Below, one piece after another: positions 35,203 through 44,206 of a DNA stretch of 64,000 nt (the stretch's first letter is position 1; each line of letters begins with the position of its first letter). Below the pieces are notes generated by a model. It made no database searches and had not been told where the DNA came from. It saw only the letters and a program-made list of their open reading frames with translations. Source of the DNA: Flavobacterium johnsoniae UW101 (GTDB lineage: Bacteria; Bacteroidota; Bacteroidia; Flavobacteriales; Flavobacteriaceae); the NCBI RefSeq assembly GCF_000016645.1, contig NC_009441.1, positions 3,472,001-3,536,000 on the forward strand. The letters are read 5' to 3'. The translations under genes were made by a program, and so were the position numbers.

Positions 35203-35210
35203 TATTTTTG
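35203..35210 (+). promoter_or_regulatory. TATTTTTG -7 box for the His-rich secreted protein
   Basis: A perfect TAnnTTTG box lies 53 bases before the gene at 35,264. No TTG is seen at the optimal distance. Confidence 0.4.
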
Positions 35211-35263
35211 GCACGGTATATGAAAATCTCTAAACAAGATTAACATTTTAAATTTTAGAAAAG

Positions 35264-35779
35264 ATGAAAACAATAAAAATAGCAATCGCCGGATTATTTC
35301 TTTTGGTTGCAAATGCCACACAAGCTCAGGTATCAATTAACGTTAATATAGGAACACCTCCAGCTTGGGGACCTGCAGGATATTCTGAAATGGAATATTA
35401 TTATCTTCCAGACATTGAGGCTTATTATGATGTACGTGCATCACAATTCATCTATTTCGGAAGAGGAAAATGGGTTAGAACAACTTATTTGCCAAGACAA
35501 TACAGAAACTATGATTTATACGGAGGATACAAAGTAGTTTTAACAGATTACCACGGAAGAACTCCTTATGTATATTTTGACCGTCATAAAGTAAAATATT
35601 ATAGAGGATACCACGGTGCACCGCAAAGACCTTACAAACCAAGACCAGTTTACGGATATAATGATCGTCATGACCACAGAGATTACAAACATTATGACAA
35701 ACATGATAAACACCACGGAAAACACGACAGACATGACCATGATGATGATCATAGACACGGAGGTCCTGGAAGAAGATAA
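35264..35779 (+). CDS. Secreted protein with His/Asp/Lys-rich tail
   Basis: The 171-residue protein has a signal peptide (about 1-21). Residues 22-115 are rich in aromatic residues (MEYYYLPDIEAYYDV, FIYFGRGKWV), a pattern of small Bacteroidota envelope proteins. The last 40 residues are mostly His, Asp, Lys and Arg in HDRHD-like units and may bind metal. It stands alone with its own promoter and terminator. Function unknown. Confidence 0.7.
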   Translation: MKTIKIAIAGLFLLVANATQAQVSINVNIGTPPAWGPAGYSEMEYYYLPDIEAYYDVRASQFIYFGRGKWVRTTYLPRQYRNYDLYGGYKVVLTDYHGRTPYVYFDRHKVKYYRGYHGAPQRPYKPRPVYGYNDRHDHRDYKHYDKHDKHHGKHDRHDHDDDHRHGGPGRR

Positions 35780-35804
35780 TATCAAATTACTAAGTTTTAA
35801 CTGC

Positions 35805-35838
35805 AAGAGAGTATCAAAATTATTGATACTCTCTTTTT
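35805..35838 (+). terminator. Terminator after the His-rich protein gene
   Basis: A 13-bp stem (35,805-35,817 with 35,823-35,835; core GAGAGTATCAA) with a five-base loop is followed by a T run. Confidence 0.85.
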
Positions 35839-35935
35839 TTTAACTATTATTTTTAATAACTTTAGTTAAAACAGTAAGCTTTTCGCATAAATAGCATAAC
35901 ACAATGATTTAAAGCTATTTATTAACAGAACAAAC

Positions 35936-35965
35936 TTGTTTTATTAGATTTATAACATACATTTG
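35936..35965 (+). promoter_or_regulatory. Consensus flavobacterial promoter for the lipoprotein gene
   Basis: TTG at 35,936-35,938, a 19-base spacer and TACATTTG at 35,958-35,965 match the flavobacterial consensus. The gene starts 31 bases later. Confidence 0.65.
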
Positions 35966-35996
35966 CAGCGAATTTCAAAATCCAAAAAACACAATT

Positions 35997-37619
35997 ATGA
36001 AAAAGAATGTCTATTTATTTTCATTTTTAGCATTGTCATTATTAATTTCTTGTGACGATAACAATGACAACAAAAACGATCAATCGTTAGACAGTATTAC
36101 AATTACCTCAGATCAAAACACTTTAAATCAAAGACTTGATTACACTAACTCAGGAGTAATTGCTATCGAAAACGGTTCATTAACTGGTAAAACTGCTGAA
36201 AACACCGTTACTTCTTTCCCTTTAGTCCAAATTGCTGAAATAAAACCACCGGTAGACGCTAATGGAAAAACTTTACAGGCAAGCCATGTTACTGTAAACG
36301 GTAACTACGCTTATGTTTCTTATATTACAAGAGGCGATGTATATTCTGGAGCTATCGATGTTATTGATGTTTCAGATCCTTATAAACCAAAATTAGTTAC
36401 ATCTGCTTTAATTCCTAATACAGATATTACCTCACTTACCTACTCTAACGGAAGCCTTATTATTGGTGCTGCAAAAGATGTAGACAAAGATCCGTTATTA
36501 GGCAGTAATCCAGCTGTTGTTTTCAATATGCCGTTAAGCTCAGGATTACTAACAGATAAATTAACTACTAATTATTTAGAAAGCAGAGTAACAACAGATG
36601 TTGCTGCTAATACTTCTAACTATTTTGCTGTAACTGGAGATAACGGAAGTTTATTTAAAATAAGTACTTCAACAAAAGCAGTTACAGGAAAAACTGCAAT
36701 GGCAGATTTACGTTCGATTGCTTTAACATCTGATAAAGTTGTGACTTTAAGCGGTACTAAAGGCGTTAATATTTACAATCAAACAACACTTGCTCTGCAA
36801 AAAAGCTTTACAACATCTACAGATGTAAGCGGTGCAAAAAGAACTATGGATATTGACGGAACAAAACTTTTAGTTTCTGAAGGTCCAAACGGTCTTGGTG
36901 TGTATGATATTAACAGCGGTTCTAAATTACAGACCATTGCAATTGCGACAGCCGGAGAAGATAATGTTACCAATGCAGTTTCTATAAACGATGGATATGC
37001 ATTTCTTGCTAATGGTGCATTAGGACTTAATGTTTACCAACCGGGAACACAATACAGCTTATTAGGTTCTGTAGGAATTGCAGGTTCATCAAACTATGTA
37101 AAATCAAGCGGTAACTACATTTATGTTGCCAGCGGAACAGGCGGTTTAAAAATCATTAAGATGGAAAAACCAAATACAACGTTTGCAAGCTGTTTAACTT
37201 ATGGTTTATACAATCAAGGAAAAGATTTAATCTTGAATTCAAATGAAATTAAATCGTATCAGGGAGCAACTTCTATAAATTCAGCAATTATAAATTCTGG
37301 AGCAACATTAACACATTGCGGTGCTATCTCAGTTTTAAGTAACTTAACTTTAAACAGCGGCGGTACTTTTAATATGAGAGGAAGTTTATCTCAGGGTAAA
37401 TACCAGCAGTCAAACCCAACAGAACTTGTTATCAACAGCAATTCACTATTGCAAATTGAAGGTTCAGTTGTAATTTGGGGAGATTTAAGATTAAACAGCG
37501 GTGCCAAAATTAATTTTATCGGAAACGATTCTTCTATTACTATTTACGGAAAAGTAACTAAAGGAAGCAACGTAACCATAACAGGAAATTACAAAGACAC
37601 CGAGAACAAATTAAAATAA
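35997..37619 (+). CDS. Lipoprotein with LVIVD-type beta-propeller repeats
   Basis: The 540-residue protein has a lipobox LISC with Cys19, followed by an Asp/Asn-rich spacer that may favour surface export in Bacteroidota. Residues about 80-390 show repeated blades of the type VNGNYAYVSY, IDVIDVSDP and VASGTGGLKII, as in LVIVD propellers. The last 140 residues have NSGATL, NSGGTF and NSGAKI steps, suggesting a short beta-helix. Function unknown; probably a surface-exposed binding protein. Confidence 0.75.
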   Translation: MKKNVYLFSFLALSLLISCDDNNDNKNDQSLDSITITSDQNTLNQRLDYTNSGVIAIENGSLTGKTAENTVTSFPLVQIAEIKPPVDANGKTLQASHVTVNGNYAYVSYITRGDVYSGAIDVIDVSDPYKPKLVTSALIPNTDITSLTYSNGSLIIGAAKDVDKDPLLGSNPAVVFNMPLSSGLLTDKLTTNYLESRVTTDVAANTSNYFAVTGDNGSLFKISTSTKAVTGKTAMADLRSIALTSDKVVTLSGTKGVNIYNQTTLALQKSFTTSTDVSGAKRTMDIDGTKLLVSEGPNGLGVYDINSGSKLQTIAIATAGEDNVTNAVSINDGYAFLANGALGLNVYQPGTQYSLLGSVGIAGSSNYVKSSGNYIYVASGTGGLKIIKMEKPNTTFASCLTYGLYNQGKDLILNSNEIKSYQGATSINSAIINSGATLTHCGAISVLSNLTLNSGGTFNMRGSLSQGKYQQSNPTELVINSNSLLQIEGSVVIWGDLRLNSGAKINFIGNDSSITIYGKVTKGSNVTITGNYKDTENKLK

Positions 37620-37658
37620 AATTGTAAGCGTTAAGGCACTTTACAACTTAATATAGAG

Positions 37659-37690
37659 AAGCTGTCAGATTTATTTCTGGCAGCTTTTTT
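37659..37690 (+). terminator. Terminator after the propeller lipoprotein gene
   Basis: An 11-bp stem (37,659-37,669 with 37,676-37,686; core AAGCTGTCAG, one G-T pair) with a six-base loop is followed by seven T in a row. Confidence 0.8.
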
Positions 37691-37766
37691 TATTTTATTC
37701 TTAAAATTAAGGTATAATTATTGTGCGTTAACATTTCATTTAAATAATCTTCCATAAAATAATTAG

Positions 37767-37774
37767 TATTTTTG
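37767..37774 (+). promoter_or_regulatory. TATTTTTG -7 box for the PIG-L operon
   Basis: A perfect TAnnTTTG box 31 bases before the PIG-L gene. No clear -33 TTG. Confidence 0.45.
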
Positions 37775-37805
37775 GGACAATTTCAAAAAAACATCTAACT
37801 CTGCC

Positions 37806-40337
37806 ATGCGAAAAATACAGGTTTCATTTCTTCTTCTATTTTTTATAGGTTTTCAAATCACATTTGCACAACAGCCTCAAAAACCAAATTCTGTTGAAAT
37901 TTACAATCAAATTAAAAAGCTAAACTTTTTAGGTTCTGTATTGTATCTTGCCGCACATCCTGATGACGAAAATACCCGTATGATTTCTTATCTGGCCAAC
38001 GAAATGAATGCCAGAACAGGTTATTTATCGTTAACAAGAGGCGACGGCGGACAAAACTTAATTGGCCCGCAATTGCGTGAACTGCTTGGTGTAATTAGAA
38101 CTCAGGAATTAATCGAAGCCCGAAAAATTGACGGCGGAGAACAATTCTTTTCAAGAGCAAATGATTTTGGTTTTTCTAAAAATCCAGACGAAACACTCGA
38201 AATTTGGGATAAAGACAAAGTTCTTGCCGATGTGGTTTGGACCATCAGAAATTTTCAGCCGGATATTATCATTAACCGATTCGATCATCGTTCGCCGGGA
38301 ACTACTCACGGACATCATACATCATCTGCTATGCTGAGTGTTGAAAGTTTTAAATTAACAAACGATCCTAAAATATATCCAGAACAGCTTAAATATGTTG
38401 CTCCGTGGCAGGTAAAACGTCAGTTTTTTAATCCATCGTGGTGGTTTTACGGAAGCCAGGAAAAATTTGATGCTGCTAACAAATCTAAATTTACTAAACT
38501 CGAAACAGGAGTTTATTATACAGGAACAGGAAAATCAAATCAGGAAATTGCAGCTTTAAGCCGAAGCCGTCATCAATCACAAGGTTTTGGAAGTACAGGA
38601 GTTCGCGGTTTAGAAACTGAATACCTTGAACTTATTAATGGCGAAGCTCCAAAAGACCGTGATAATTTGTTTGATGGAATTGACACCAGCTGGAACCGCG
38701 TTAAAAACGGAAAACCAATTGGAGATTTGATTTCGGCAATTATTGAAAAGTACAATTTCAATAATCCATCTGCCAGTATTCCAGATTTGGTAAAAGCGTA
38801 TTCTATGATTGAAGCTTTAGACGATACACATTGGAAAACTGTAAAAGCAGCCGCTATTAAAAATATTATTGCTTCCTGCTCTGGTTTATACCTTGAAGCT
38901 GTTGCAAGCGAACAGGAAGCAACTCCGGGAAGCACAATAAAATTAAGTCTTGAAGCCATAAACCGATGTGCTGTTGAAATGCAGTTAACAAGCATTACAA
39001 CATTGCCGGACAATAAAACTACAGTTCAAAACAGTGTTTTAAAAGACAATAACGATCAAAGAATCAATCTGCAGATACAGCTTCCAAACAACATTGAATA
39101 TACACAGCCTTACTGGTTAAAAGAAAAGGCATCAGTTGGAATGTACACCGTTTCTAACCAATTAAATATTGGAATTCCTGATATTATCAGAGAAGTAAAG
39201 GTTGTTTTTAATGTAAAAATAAGCGGTGTTGAAATTCCGTTTGAACGTACTGTAGTTTACAAATACAACGACGGTGTAAAAGGCGAAATGTATAATTTTC
39301 TGGATATAGTGCCAGAAGTTACAACCTCTATTTTAGAGAAAGTATTGGTTTTTAGAGATACTAAAACCAAAATGATTCCGGTAAAAGTACGTGCAGGAAA
39401 AGATGATATAAAAGGAAATTTACAATTAGAACTTCCAAAAAGCTGGAGTGTATCTCCAAAACAAATTCCGTTTACTTTAGACAAAAAAGGAACAGAACAA
39501 ATCTTTTATTTTGAAGTTACACCGCCCGTTAATCCAGAAGAAGTTGTCGCAAAAAGCATTGCCGTTGTAGACAATAAGCGTTTTGACAGAGACCAAACCA
39601 TTATTGATTTTAATCATATTACGAAACAAATGGTTTTAAAACCGGCAGAATCAAAATGTATCAGAATAGATTTAAAAACTTCTGGCGATGCTATCGCTTA
39701 TATTATGGGCGCTGGTGACGAAGTTCCGGAAAGTCTGACTCAAATGGGATACAAAGTTTCTATTTTAAAACCAGAAGAAATTACTCCTGAAAAATTAGAT
39801 TCATTTAGTACTGTGATTACGGGAATCCGTGCTTATAATACCGTAAATGCTTTGGCTAACAAACAGAACATTTTATTCAATTTCGTAAAAAGCGGTAAAA
39901 ACATGATCGTGCAGTACAATACCAACGGAAAATTGGTTACCGATAAAATTGCACCATATCCGTTAAAATTATCAAATGACCGTGTAACCGAAGAAAACGC
40001 AAAGGTTACATTCTTAGCTCCTAATCATCCGGTTTTAAATACGCCAAACAAAATCACGTCTAAAGATTTTGAAGGCTGGACACAAGAACAGGGTTTATAT
40101 TATCCAGACGAATTTGACCCGGCCTTTACTCCTATTATTTCATCACATGATAAAGGAGAATCAGCTAAAAAAGGCGCTTTATTAGTAGCTCCTTACGGAA
40201 AAGGATATTACATCTATACCGGTTTAAGTTTCTTTAGAGAATTACCAGAAGGTGTTTCCGGCGCTTATAAACTGCTGTCGAATATTATTTCGCTAAAACA
40301 GCCAATTGAAGCTCCAAAACAAGATATAAAGCAATAA
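37806..40337 (+). CDS. Large exported PIG-L family deacetylase
   Basis: The 843-residue protein has a signal peptide (about 1-21). An N-terminal PIG-L/LmbE deacetylase domain follows, with the zinc motif AHPDDE (50-55) and a second histidine site THGHH near 165-169. These enzymes remove N-acetyl groups from sugars. The remaining 550 residues contain beta-rich modules (about 370-620) and a C-terminal domain resembling a glutamine amidotransferase-like fold. It heads a three-gene unit with a small membrane protein and a sodium:solute symporter, suggesting that a deacetylated sugar or its product is imported. Confidence 0.85.
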   Translation: MRKIQVSFLLLFFIGFQITFAQQPQKPNSVEIYNQIKKLNFLGSVLYLAAHPDDENTRMISYLANEMNARTGYLSLTRGDGGQNLIGPQLRELLGVIRTQELIEARKIDGGEQFFSRANDFGFSKNPDETLEIWDKDKVLADVVWTIRNFQPDIIINRFDHRSPGTTHGHHTSSAMLSVESFKLTNDPKIYPEQLKYVAPWQVKRQFFNPSWWFYGSQEKFDAANKSKFTKLETGVYYTGTGKSNQEIAALSRSRHQSQGFGSTGVRGLETEYLELINGEAPKDRDNLFDGIDTSWNRVKNGKPIGDLISAIIEKYNFNNPSASIPDLVKAYSMIEALDDTHWKTVKAAAIKNIIASCSGLYLEAVASEQEATPGSTIKLSLEAINRCAVEMQLTSITTLPDNKTTVQNSVLKDNNDQRINLQIQLPNNIEYTQPYWLKEKASVGMYTVSNQLNIGIPDIIREVKVVFNVKISGVEIPFERTVVYKYNDGVKGEMYNFLDIVPEVTTSILEKVLVFRDTKTKMIPVKVRAGKDDIKGNLQLELPKSWSVSPKQIPFTLDKKGTEQIFYFEVTPPVNPEEVVAKSIAVVDNKRFDRDQTIIDFNHITKQMVLKPAESKCIRIDLKTSGDAIAYIMGAGDEVPESLTQMGYKVSILKPEEITPEKLDSFSTVITGIRAYNTVNALANKQNILFNFVKSGKNMIVQYNTNGKLVTDKIAPYPLKLSNDRVTEENAKVTFLAPNHPVLNTPNKITSKDFEGWTQEQGLYYPDEFDPAFTPIISSHDKGESAKKGALLVAPYGKGYYIYTGLSFFRELPEGVSGAYKLLSNIISLKQPIEAPKQDIKQ

Positions 40338-40347
40338 AAACCGCAAT

Positions 40348-40455
40348 ATGGAAGCTAAAAAAACAAAAAAATGGAAAAAAAGCTACACCTATGTTTTGGT
40401 AGCTAACGCAATTTACATTGTGATTTTTTTCTTAATCATGCAATTTTATTCATAA
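40348..40455 (+). CDS. 35-residue single-pass membrane protein beside the symporter
   Basis: The short frame starts 11 bases after the PIG-L stop and ends five bases before the symporter start. It encodes a Lys-rich N-terminus (MEAKKTKKWKK) followed by one membrane segment (YVLVANAIYIVIFFLIM). Position, topology and tight spacing suggest a small accessory subunit of the symporter, similar in concept to the short proteins paired with other SSS transporters. No family name is claimed. Confidence 0.65.
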   Translation: MEAKKTKKWKKSYTYVLVANAIYIVIFFLIMQFYS

Positions 40456-40459
40456 CCTT

Positions 40460-42184
40460 ATGCAGCTATTTGACTGGATCGTACTTATTGTAACCCTTTT
40501 ATTCATTGTTGGATATGGTTCATGGAAAACCAAAGGAAGCAAAAACGTTGAAGACTTTATTTTAGGAAACAACGAAACTCCGTGGTACACCGTTGGACTT
40601 TCTGTAATGGCAACACAGGCCAGCGCCATTACTTTTTTGTCTACACCGGGACAGGCTTATCACGACGGAATGGGATTTGTTCAATTCTATTTCGGACTTC
40701 CAATTGCCATGATTGTGATTTGTTTGACATTTATTCCGCTTTATCACAAATACAAAGTATTTACTGCCTATGAATTTCTCGAAAAACGATTTGATGTAAA
40801 AACACGTTCGCTTGCCGCTATCCTGTTTTTAGTACAACGAGGATTAGGAACCGGACTTACCATTTATGCCCCTGCCATTATTTTGTCGGCACTTTTGGGC
40901 TGGAACCTTACCGTTATGAATATCATAATTGGGGTAATGGTAATTATTTATACGTTTTCTGGAGGAACCAAAGCCGTAAACGTTACGCAGAAACAGCAGA
41001 TGTTTGTAATCATGTCGGGAATGTTTATCACCTTTTTCCTGATTCTGCATTATCTGCCAAACGATATGACTTTTACAAGTGCTTTGCATATTGCTGGTGC
41101 AAACGATAAAATGAATATTGTGGATTTCTCTTTTGATCCAGAAGAAAAATATACTTTTTGGAGCGGTATTACCGGAGGATTTTTCTTAGCCCTCGCCTAT
41201 TTTGGTACAGATCAGTCGCAGGTTGGAAGATATTTATCAGGAAAATCAGTTGCTGAAAGCCAGATGGGATTAATCATGAACGGACTTTTAAAAGTTCCAA
41301 TGCAGTTTTTCATACTTCTTACCGGAGTAATGGTATTTGTGTTTTTTCAGTTCAATCCAGTTCCGTTAAATTTTAATCCGAACAATAAAGTTGTAATCGA
41401 AAAATCAGCTTATAAAGAAGAATACCATGCTTTAGAAAAAAAACTAAGCAAACTTTCTGAAGATAAAAAAGTAATTAATCTGCTGTATATCGATCAGTTA
41501 AATCAGGATTACGATAATCCGATTCTGAGAAAAGAATTAGTGAATTTGTCGAATAAAGAAAAAGATTTACGCGACCGCGCCAAAGAAATCATTTCAAGAG
41601 CCGACAGCAACAGCGAAACGAATGATAAAGATTATGTCTTTTTCCATTTCATTCTGCATTATTTACCAAAAGGATTAATTGGTTTACTGCTTGCCGTGAT
41701 TCTTTCAGCTGCCATGTCATCAACAGCTTCCGGATTAAACGCTTTGGCTTCTACAACCGCAATCGACATTTACAAAAGAAACCTCAAAACCGAAAAATCA
41801 GAGAAACATTATCTTCATGCAACTAAATTTTTTACTTTATTTTGGGGAGTTGTAGCAATACTTTTTGCTTGTGTGGGAACTTTGTTTGAGAATTTAATTC
41901 AGCTTGTAAACATCATTGGATCTATCTTTTACGGAACAGTTCTGGGAATCTTCCTTGTTGGTTTTTATTTAAAAAGAGTTCAGGCAAAACCAATGTTTAT
42001 CAGCGCTATTATTAGTCAGTTAACCATTTTTGTAATTTATTATTACATGATTTACAGTCAGGAAAAATTAGGCTATTTATGGCTGAATTTCATTGGTGCG
42101 ATTTTAACTATTGTATTGTCGCTTTTATTGCAATTCTTATTTTTTAAAGGAAAACCAAATGATGAAGAGCTGGTATTAGAATAA
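40460..42184 (+). CDS. Sodium:solute symporter (SSS family)
   Basis: The 574-residue membrane protein has about 13 membrane segments of the LeuT-like SSS fold. FILGNNETPWYTVGLSVMATQASAITFLSTPG (about 33-64) holds the conserved first helices, and the sodium-site helix appears in ILSAAMSSTASGLNALAS near 413-430. A charged insertion of about 90 residues (roughly 305-390) with predicted coiled coil lies between membrane segments. It is co-transcribed with the PIG-L deacetylase. Substrate unknown, perhaps a sugar derivative. Confidence 0.9.
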   Translation: MQLFDWIVLIVTLLFIVGYGSWKTKGSKNVEDFILGNNETPWYTVGLSVMATQASAITFLSTPGQAYHDGMGFVQFYFGLPIAMIVICLTFIPLYHKYKVFTAYEFLEKRFDVKTRSLAAILFLVQRGLGTGLTIYAPAIILSALLGWNLTVMNIIIGVMVIIYTFSGGTKAVNVTQKQQMFVIMSGMFITFFLILHYLPNDMTFTSALHIAGANDKMNIVDFSFDPEEKYTFWSGITGGFFLALAYFGTDQSQVGRYLSGKSVAESQMGLIMNGLLKVPMQFFILLTGVMVFVFFQFNPVPLNFNPNNKVVIEKSAYKEEYHALEKKLSKLSEDKKVINLLYIDQLNQDYDNPILRKELVNLSNKEKDLRDRAKEIISRADSNSETNDKDYVFFHFILHYLPKGLIGLLLAVILSAAMSSTASGLNALASTTAIDIYKRNLKTEKSEKHYLHATKFFTLFWGVVAILFACVGTLFENLIQLVNIIGSIFYGTVLGIFLVGFYLKRVQAKPMFISAIISQLTIFVIYYYMIYSQEKLGYLWLNFIGAILTIVLSLLLQFLFFKGKPNDEELVLE

Positions 42185-42212
42185 TACATCTCTTGTTATT
42201 ACACATAATTTT

Positions 42213-42310
42213 GTCATTTCGACAAAGAAGAAATCACATTAGAAAATCTACAAAGATTGTCGGCTTTCTACGCAGAAACACTGGTGTGATTTCTTGTTAC
42301 TCGAAATGAC
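42213..42310. repeat. 98-base palindromic intergenic repeat
   Basis: The ends GTCATTTCGA and TCGAAATGAC are perfectly complementary, and inner arms (GAAATCACA with TGTGATTTC) pair too, enclosing about 45 bases. This matches a dispersed palindromic element that I know from Bacteroidota genomes. It may act as a transcript end or be a small non-autonomous mobile element. Confidence 0.7.
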
Positions 42311-42365
42311 ATTTTGTTGTTGTTTTCAAGTTTCGAAAAATACTGTTTAGTCAGAAACAAATTTC

Positions 42366-42373
42366 TATCTTTG
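42366..42373 (+). promoter_or_regulatory. TATCTTTG -7 box for the four-helix sensor gene
   Basis: A perfect TAnnTTTG box lies 28 bases before the ATG at 42,402. No exact TTG is seen at 17-23 bases upstream. Confidence 0.45.
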
Positions 42374-42401
42374 AGAAAAGCAATTTCCTAAACTAAGCAT
42401 T

Positions 42402-43031
42402 ATGAGAGACCAAAAAAAATACAGCAATAAAACCAAAGCGGCTTTTGTATTGCTGATTGTAATGCTCATTATTTTATTAGGAAACTTTAATACACTCCGG
42501 AATTCTAAAAATGTAAATGAAAATATCAACGCGATTTACAAAGACAGATTGGTTGTTGCTCACTATATTTTTCAATATTCCAAACAATTGCATTTCATAA
42601 AAGCCGAAGCCGAAAAACTGGATTTAAGCGATAACATCAAAAAAAGCGAAATCATTCATACACTTGATATTATTCATAACATTGATGATTTGTATGCCAA
42701 AACGGTTTTAACCAATAAAGAAAAACAATACTTTGATACTTTTTTAAGCTCCTGTAAGGAAATCAACAAACAGGTTGAAAATAAAAATTGGAGTAAAATT
42801 GCCAGTTCAAGTGCCGAAGCACTGAAAACTTTAGAATCTTTATCGCAGATTCAAATAAAAGAAGGAAAAGCAAAACTGGCAAATGCAAATGCTATGTACA
42901 GCAAAAACAATAGTTTAGGACAATTGCAAATTGCTTTATTAATTGTTTTAGGCGGTATAACTTTTTATCTTTTAATTGTAAAAAAAATCAAGAGAAAAAT
43001 AAAAATCCCTGAACCGCCTAGTATGAATTAA
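42402..43031 (+). CDS. Four-helix-bundle sensor-like membrane protein without output domain
   Basis: The 209-residue protein has membrane segments at about 13-30 and 174-192 enclosing a helical periplasmic domain. The layout (AAFVLLIVMLIILLGNF, then NINAIYKDRLVVAHYIFQYSKQL) resembles the 4HB_MCP ligand-binding module of chemoreceptors and sensor kinases. Only 17 charged residues follow the second membrane segment, so no HAMP, kinase or signalling domain is present. It is a stand-alone gene and must act through a partner, if at all. Confidence 0.7.
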   Translation: MRDQKKYSNKTKAAFVLLIVMLIILLGNFNTLRNSKNVNENINAIYKDRLVVAHYIFQYSKQLHFIKAEAEKLDLSDNIKKSEIIHTLDIIHNIDDLYAKTVLTNKEKQYFDTFLSSCKEINKQVENKNWSKIASSSAEALKTLESLSQIQIKEGKAKLANANAMYSKNNSLGQLQIALLIVLGGITFYLLIVKKIKRKIKIPEPPSMN

Positions 43032-43046
43032 TTTATTCCATAGAAT

Positions 43047-43460
43047 TTATCTTAACTTCCTGTCTTCTTCTTTTATTTGCAGGTCGTTTATACTGGCAAA
43101 TCTTTTCTGCATTAAACCATTGGCATCAAATTCCCAGTTTTCATTTCCGTAAGCTCTAAACCAGTTTCCGTTAATATCCTGATATTCATATTCAAATCGT
43201 ACTGCGATTCTGTTGTCAGTATGAGCCCAATATTCCTTTTTAAGTTTATAATTTTTCTCTTTCTTCCATTTTTCGGTTAGAAAAAGAACAATTTCCTCAC
43301 GTCCGTTTACGAATTTATCCCTGTTTCTCCATTCGCTGTCAACAGTATAAGCTTTGGATACTCTTTCCGGATCCTGACTGTTCCACGCATCTTCTGCCAG
43401 TTGAATTTTTTCTATTGCGGTTTCTAAAGTGAAAGGCGGCAATGGTAATTTCTGTTCCAT
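43047..43460 (-). CDS. DUF1348 family NTF2-like protein
   Basis: The 137-residue protein has the cone-shaped NTF2 fold pattern of DUF1348 (PF07080): [13 protein letters not shown] near 22-34, SEWRNRD near 47-53 and [16 protein letters not shown] near 96-111. Members may bind small ligands or be enzymes, but none has a known role. The start overlaps the stop of the TetR gene by one base, so it is coupled to and probably controlled by that regulator. Confidence 0.85.
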   Translation of the reverse strand: MEQKLPLPPFTLETAIEKIQLAEDAWNSQDPERVSKAYTVDSEWRNRDKFVNGREEIVLFLTEKWKKEKNYKLKKEYWAHTDNRIAVRFEYEYQDINGNWFRAYGNENWEFDANGLMQKRFASINDLQIKEEDRKLR

Positions 43461-43987
43461 TATTTTAAAATTAAAGTTTGAATTATTTTTTTTGACTGTT
43501 CTATTAACTCGTTTGATTTAAACAACTGACTTTCTATTATACAGCTTTCAAATAATAAATACACATGATCTGATAGTTGTTCCTCTTTTAAAATTTCCCT
43601 AAAATAATTCCGCAAATCACTTTTATGACTTTGAATAACGCTGCGTATTTTACTATTATCAGGCGGAATTTCAGAAAGTATATTAAGAAAACTGCATCCT
43701 CTAAAATTTTCTTTTGCATTCATGAAAATTAAAAAGTCAAAAGAGCTTAAAACTTTAGAATTTAAGTCTTCTGCATTTAAAGTAAATTTCTCCAGTTCAT
43801 CAAACCAAAAAGAATGACGCTGATTCAAAAAAGCCACACATAAATCTTCTTTTGATTTAAAATGTTGATAAAAGCTTGCTTTGGCTACTTTCGCTTCTTC
43901 AATAATCTGATTGATTCCCGTAGCATTATAACCTTGTTTGTGAAATAAAGTAAAAGTCTTTTCTAAAATTCGTTCTTTAGGGAGCAT
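43460..43987 (-). CDS. TetR family transcriptional regulator
   Basis: The protein (about 175 residues from the ATG at 43,985-43,987; an ATG at 44,008 is possible) has an N-terminal TetR HTH (about 5-50): [39 protein letters not shown]. The rest is the helical ligand domain. A near-perfect 32-base palindrome 36 bases upstream is a likely self-operator. It is followed directly by the DUF1348 gene, its probable target. Confidence 0.88.
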   Translation of the reverse strand: MLPKERILEKTFTLFHKQGYNATGINQIIEEAKVAKASFYQHFKSKEDLCVAFLNQRHSFWFDELEKFTLNAEDLNSKVLSSFDFLIFMNAKENFRGCSFLNILSEIPPDNSKIRSVIQSHKSDLRNYFREILKEEQLSDHVYLLFESCIIESQLFKSNELIEQSKKIIQTLILK

Positions 43988-44022
43988 TTCAAATAAATTA
44001 GAATACAAATATAATAATTTTT

Positions 44023-44054
44023 AAAACAAATAGACAGACTTGTCTGTTTGTTTT
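44023..44054. promoter_or_regulatory. Candidate TetR operator palindrome
   Basis: Two adjoining 16-base halves (44,023-44,038 and 44,039-44,054; core AGACAGACTTGTCTGT) match as inverted repeats at about 14 of 16 positions. The position just upstream of the TetR start fits autorepression. Confidence 0.6.
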
Positions 44055-44071
44055 AAAAAATTTCAAAAAAA

Positions 44072-44091
44072 AGACGCACCACAGTGCGTCT
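44072..44091 (-). terminator. Terminator of the aldehyde dehydrogenase-DUF779 operon
   Basis: The 8-bp stem (AGACGCAC, 44,072-44,079 with 44,084-44,091) with a four-base loop is followed on the reverse strand by a T run. Confidence 0.7.
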
Positions 44092-44102
44092 CTATAAAAA
44101 AA

Positions 44103-44193
44103 CCTTGTCTCTTTATCCTTTTGAACCTTTGAACCTTTATCCCTTTGAACCTTTATCCCTTTGAACCTTTGTTACTTTGTTACTTTGTCTCTT
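44103..44193. repeat. CTTTG/CCTTT tandem octamer array
   Basis: Units of 16 bases (GAACCTTTATCCCTTT) occur twice in exact form (44,131-44,146 and 44,147-44,162), surrounded by related octamers such as GTTACTTT. It lies behind the DUF779 gene. It resembles the arrays at 7,494-7,595 and 17,937-18,050. Confidence 0.7.
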
Positions 44194-44206
44194 AAAATCT
44201 CCTCCT

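Noticed and set aside
44103..44193. CRISPR array
   Set aside because: The repeats are short, degenerate and contiguous without unique spacers, and no cas gene is in the window.
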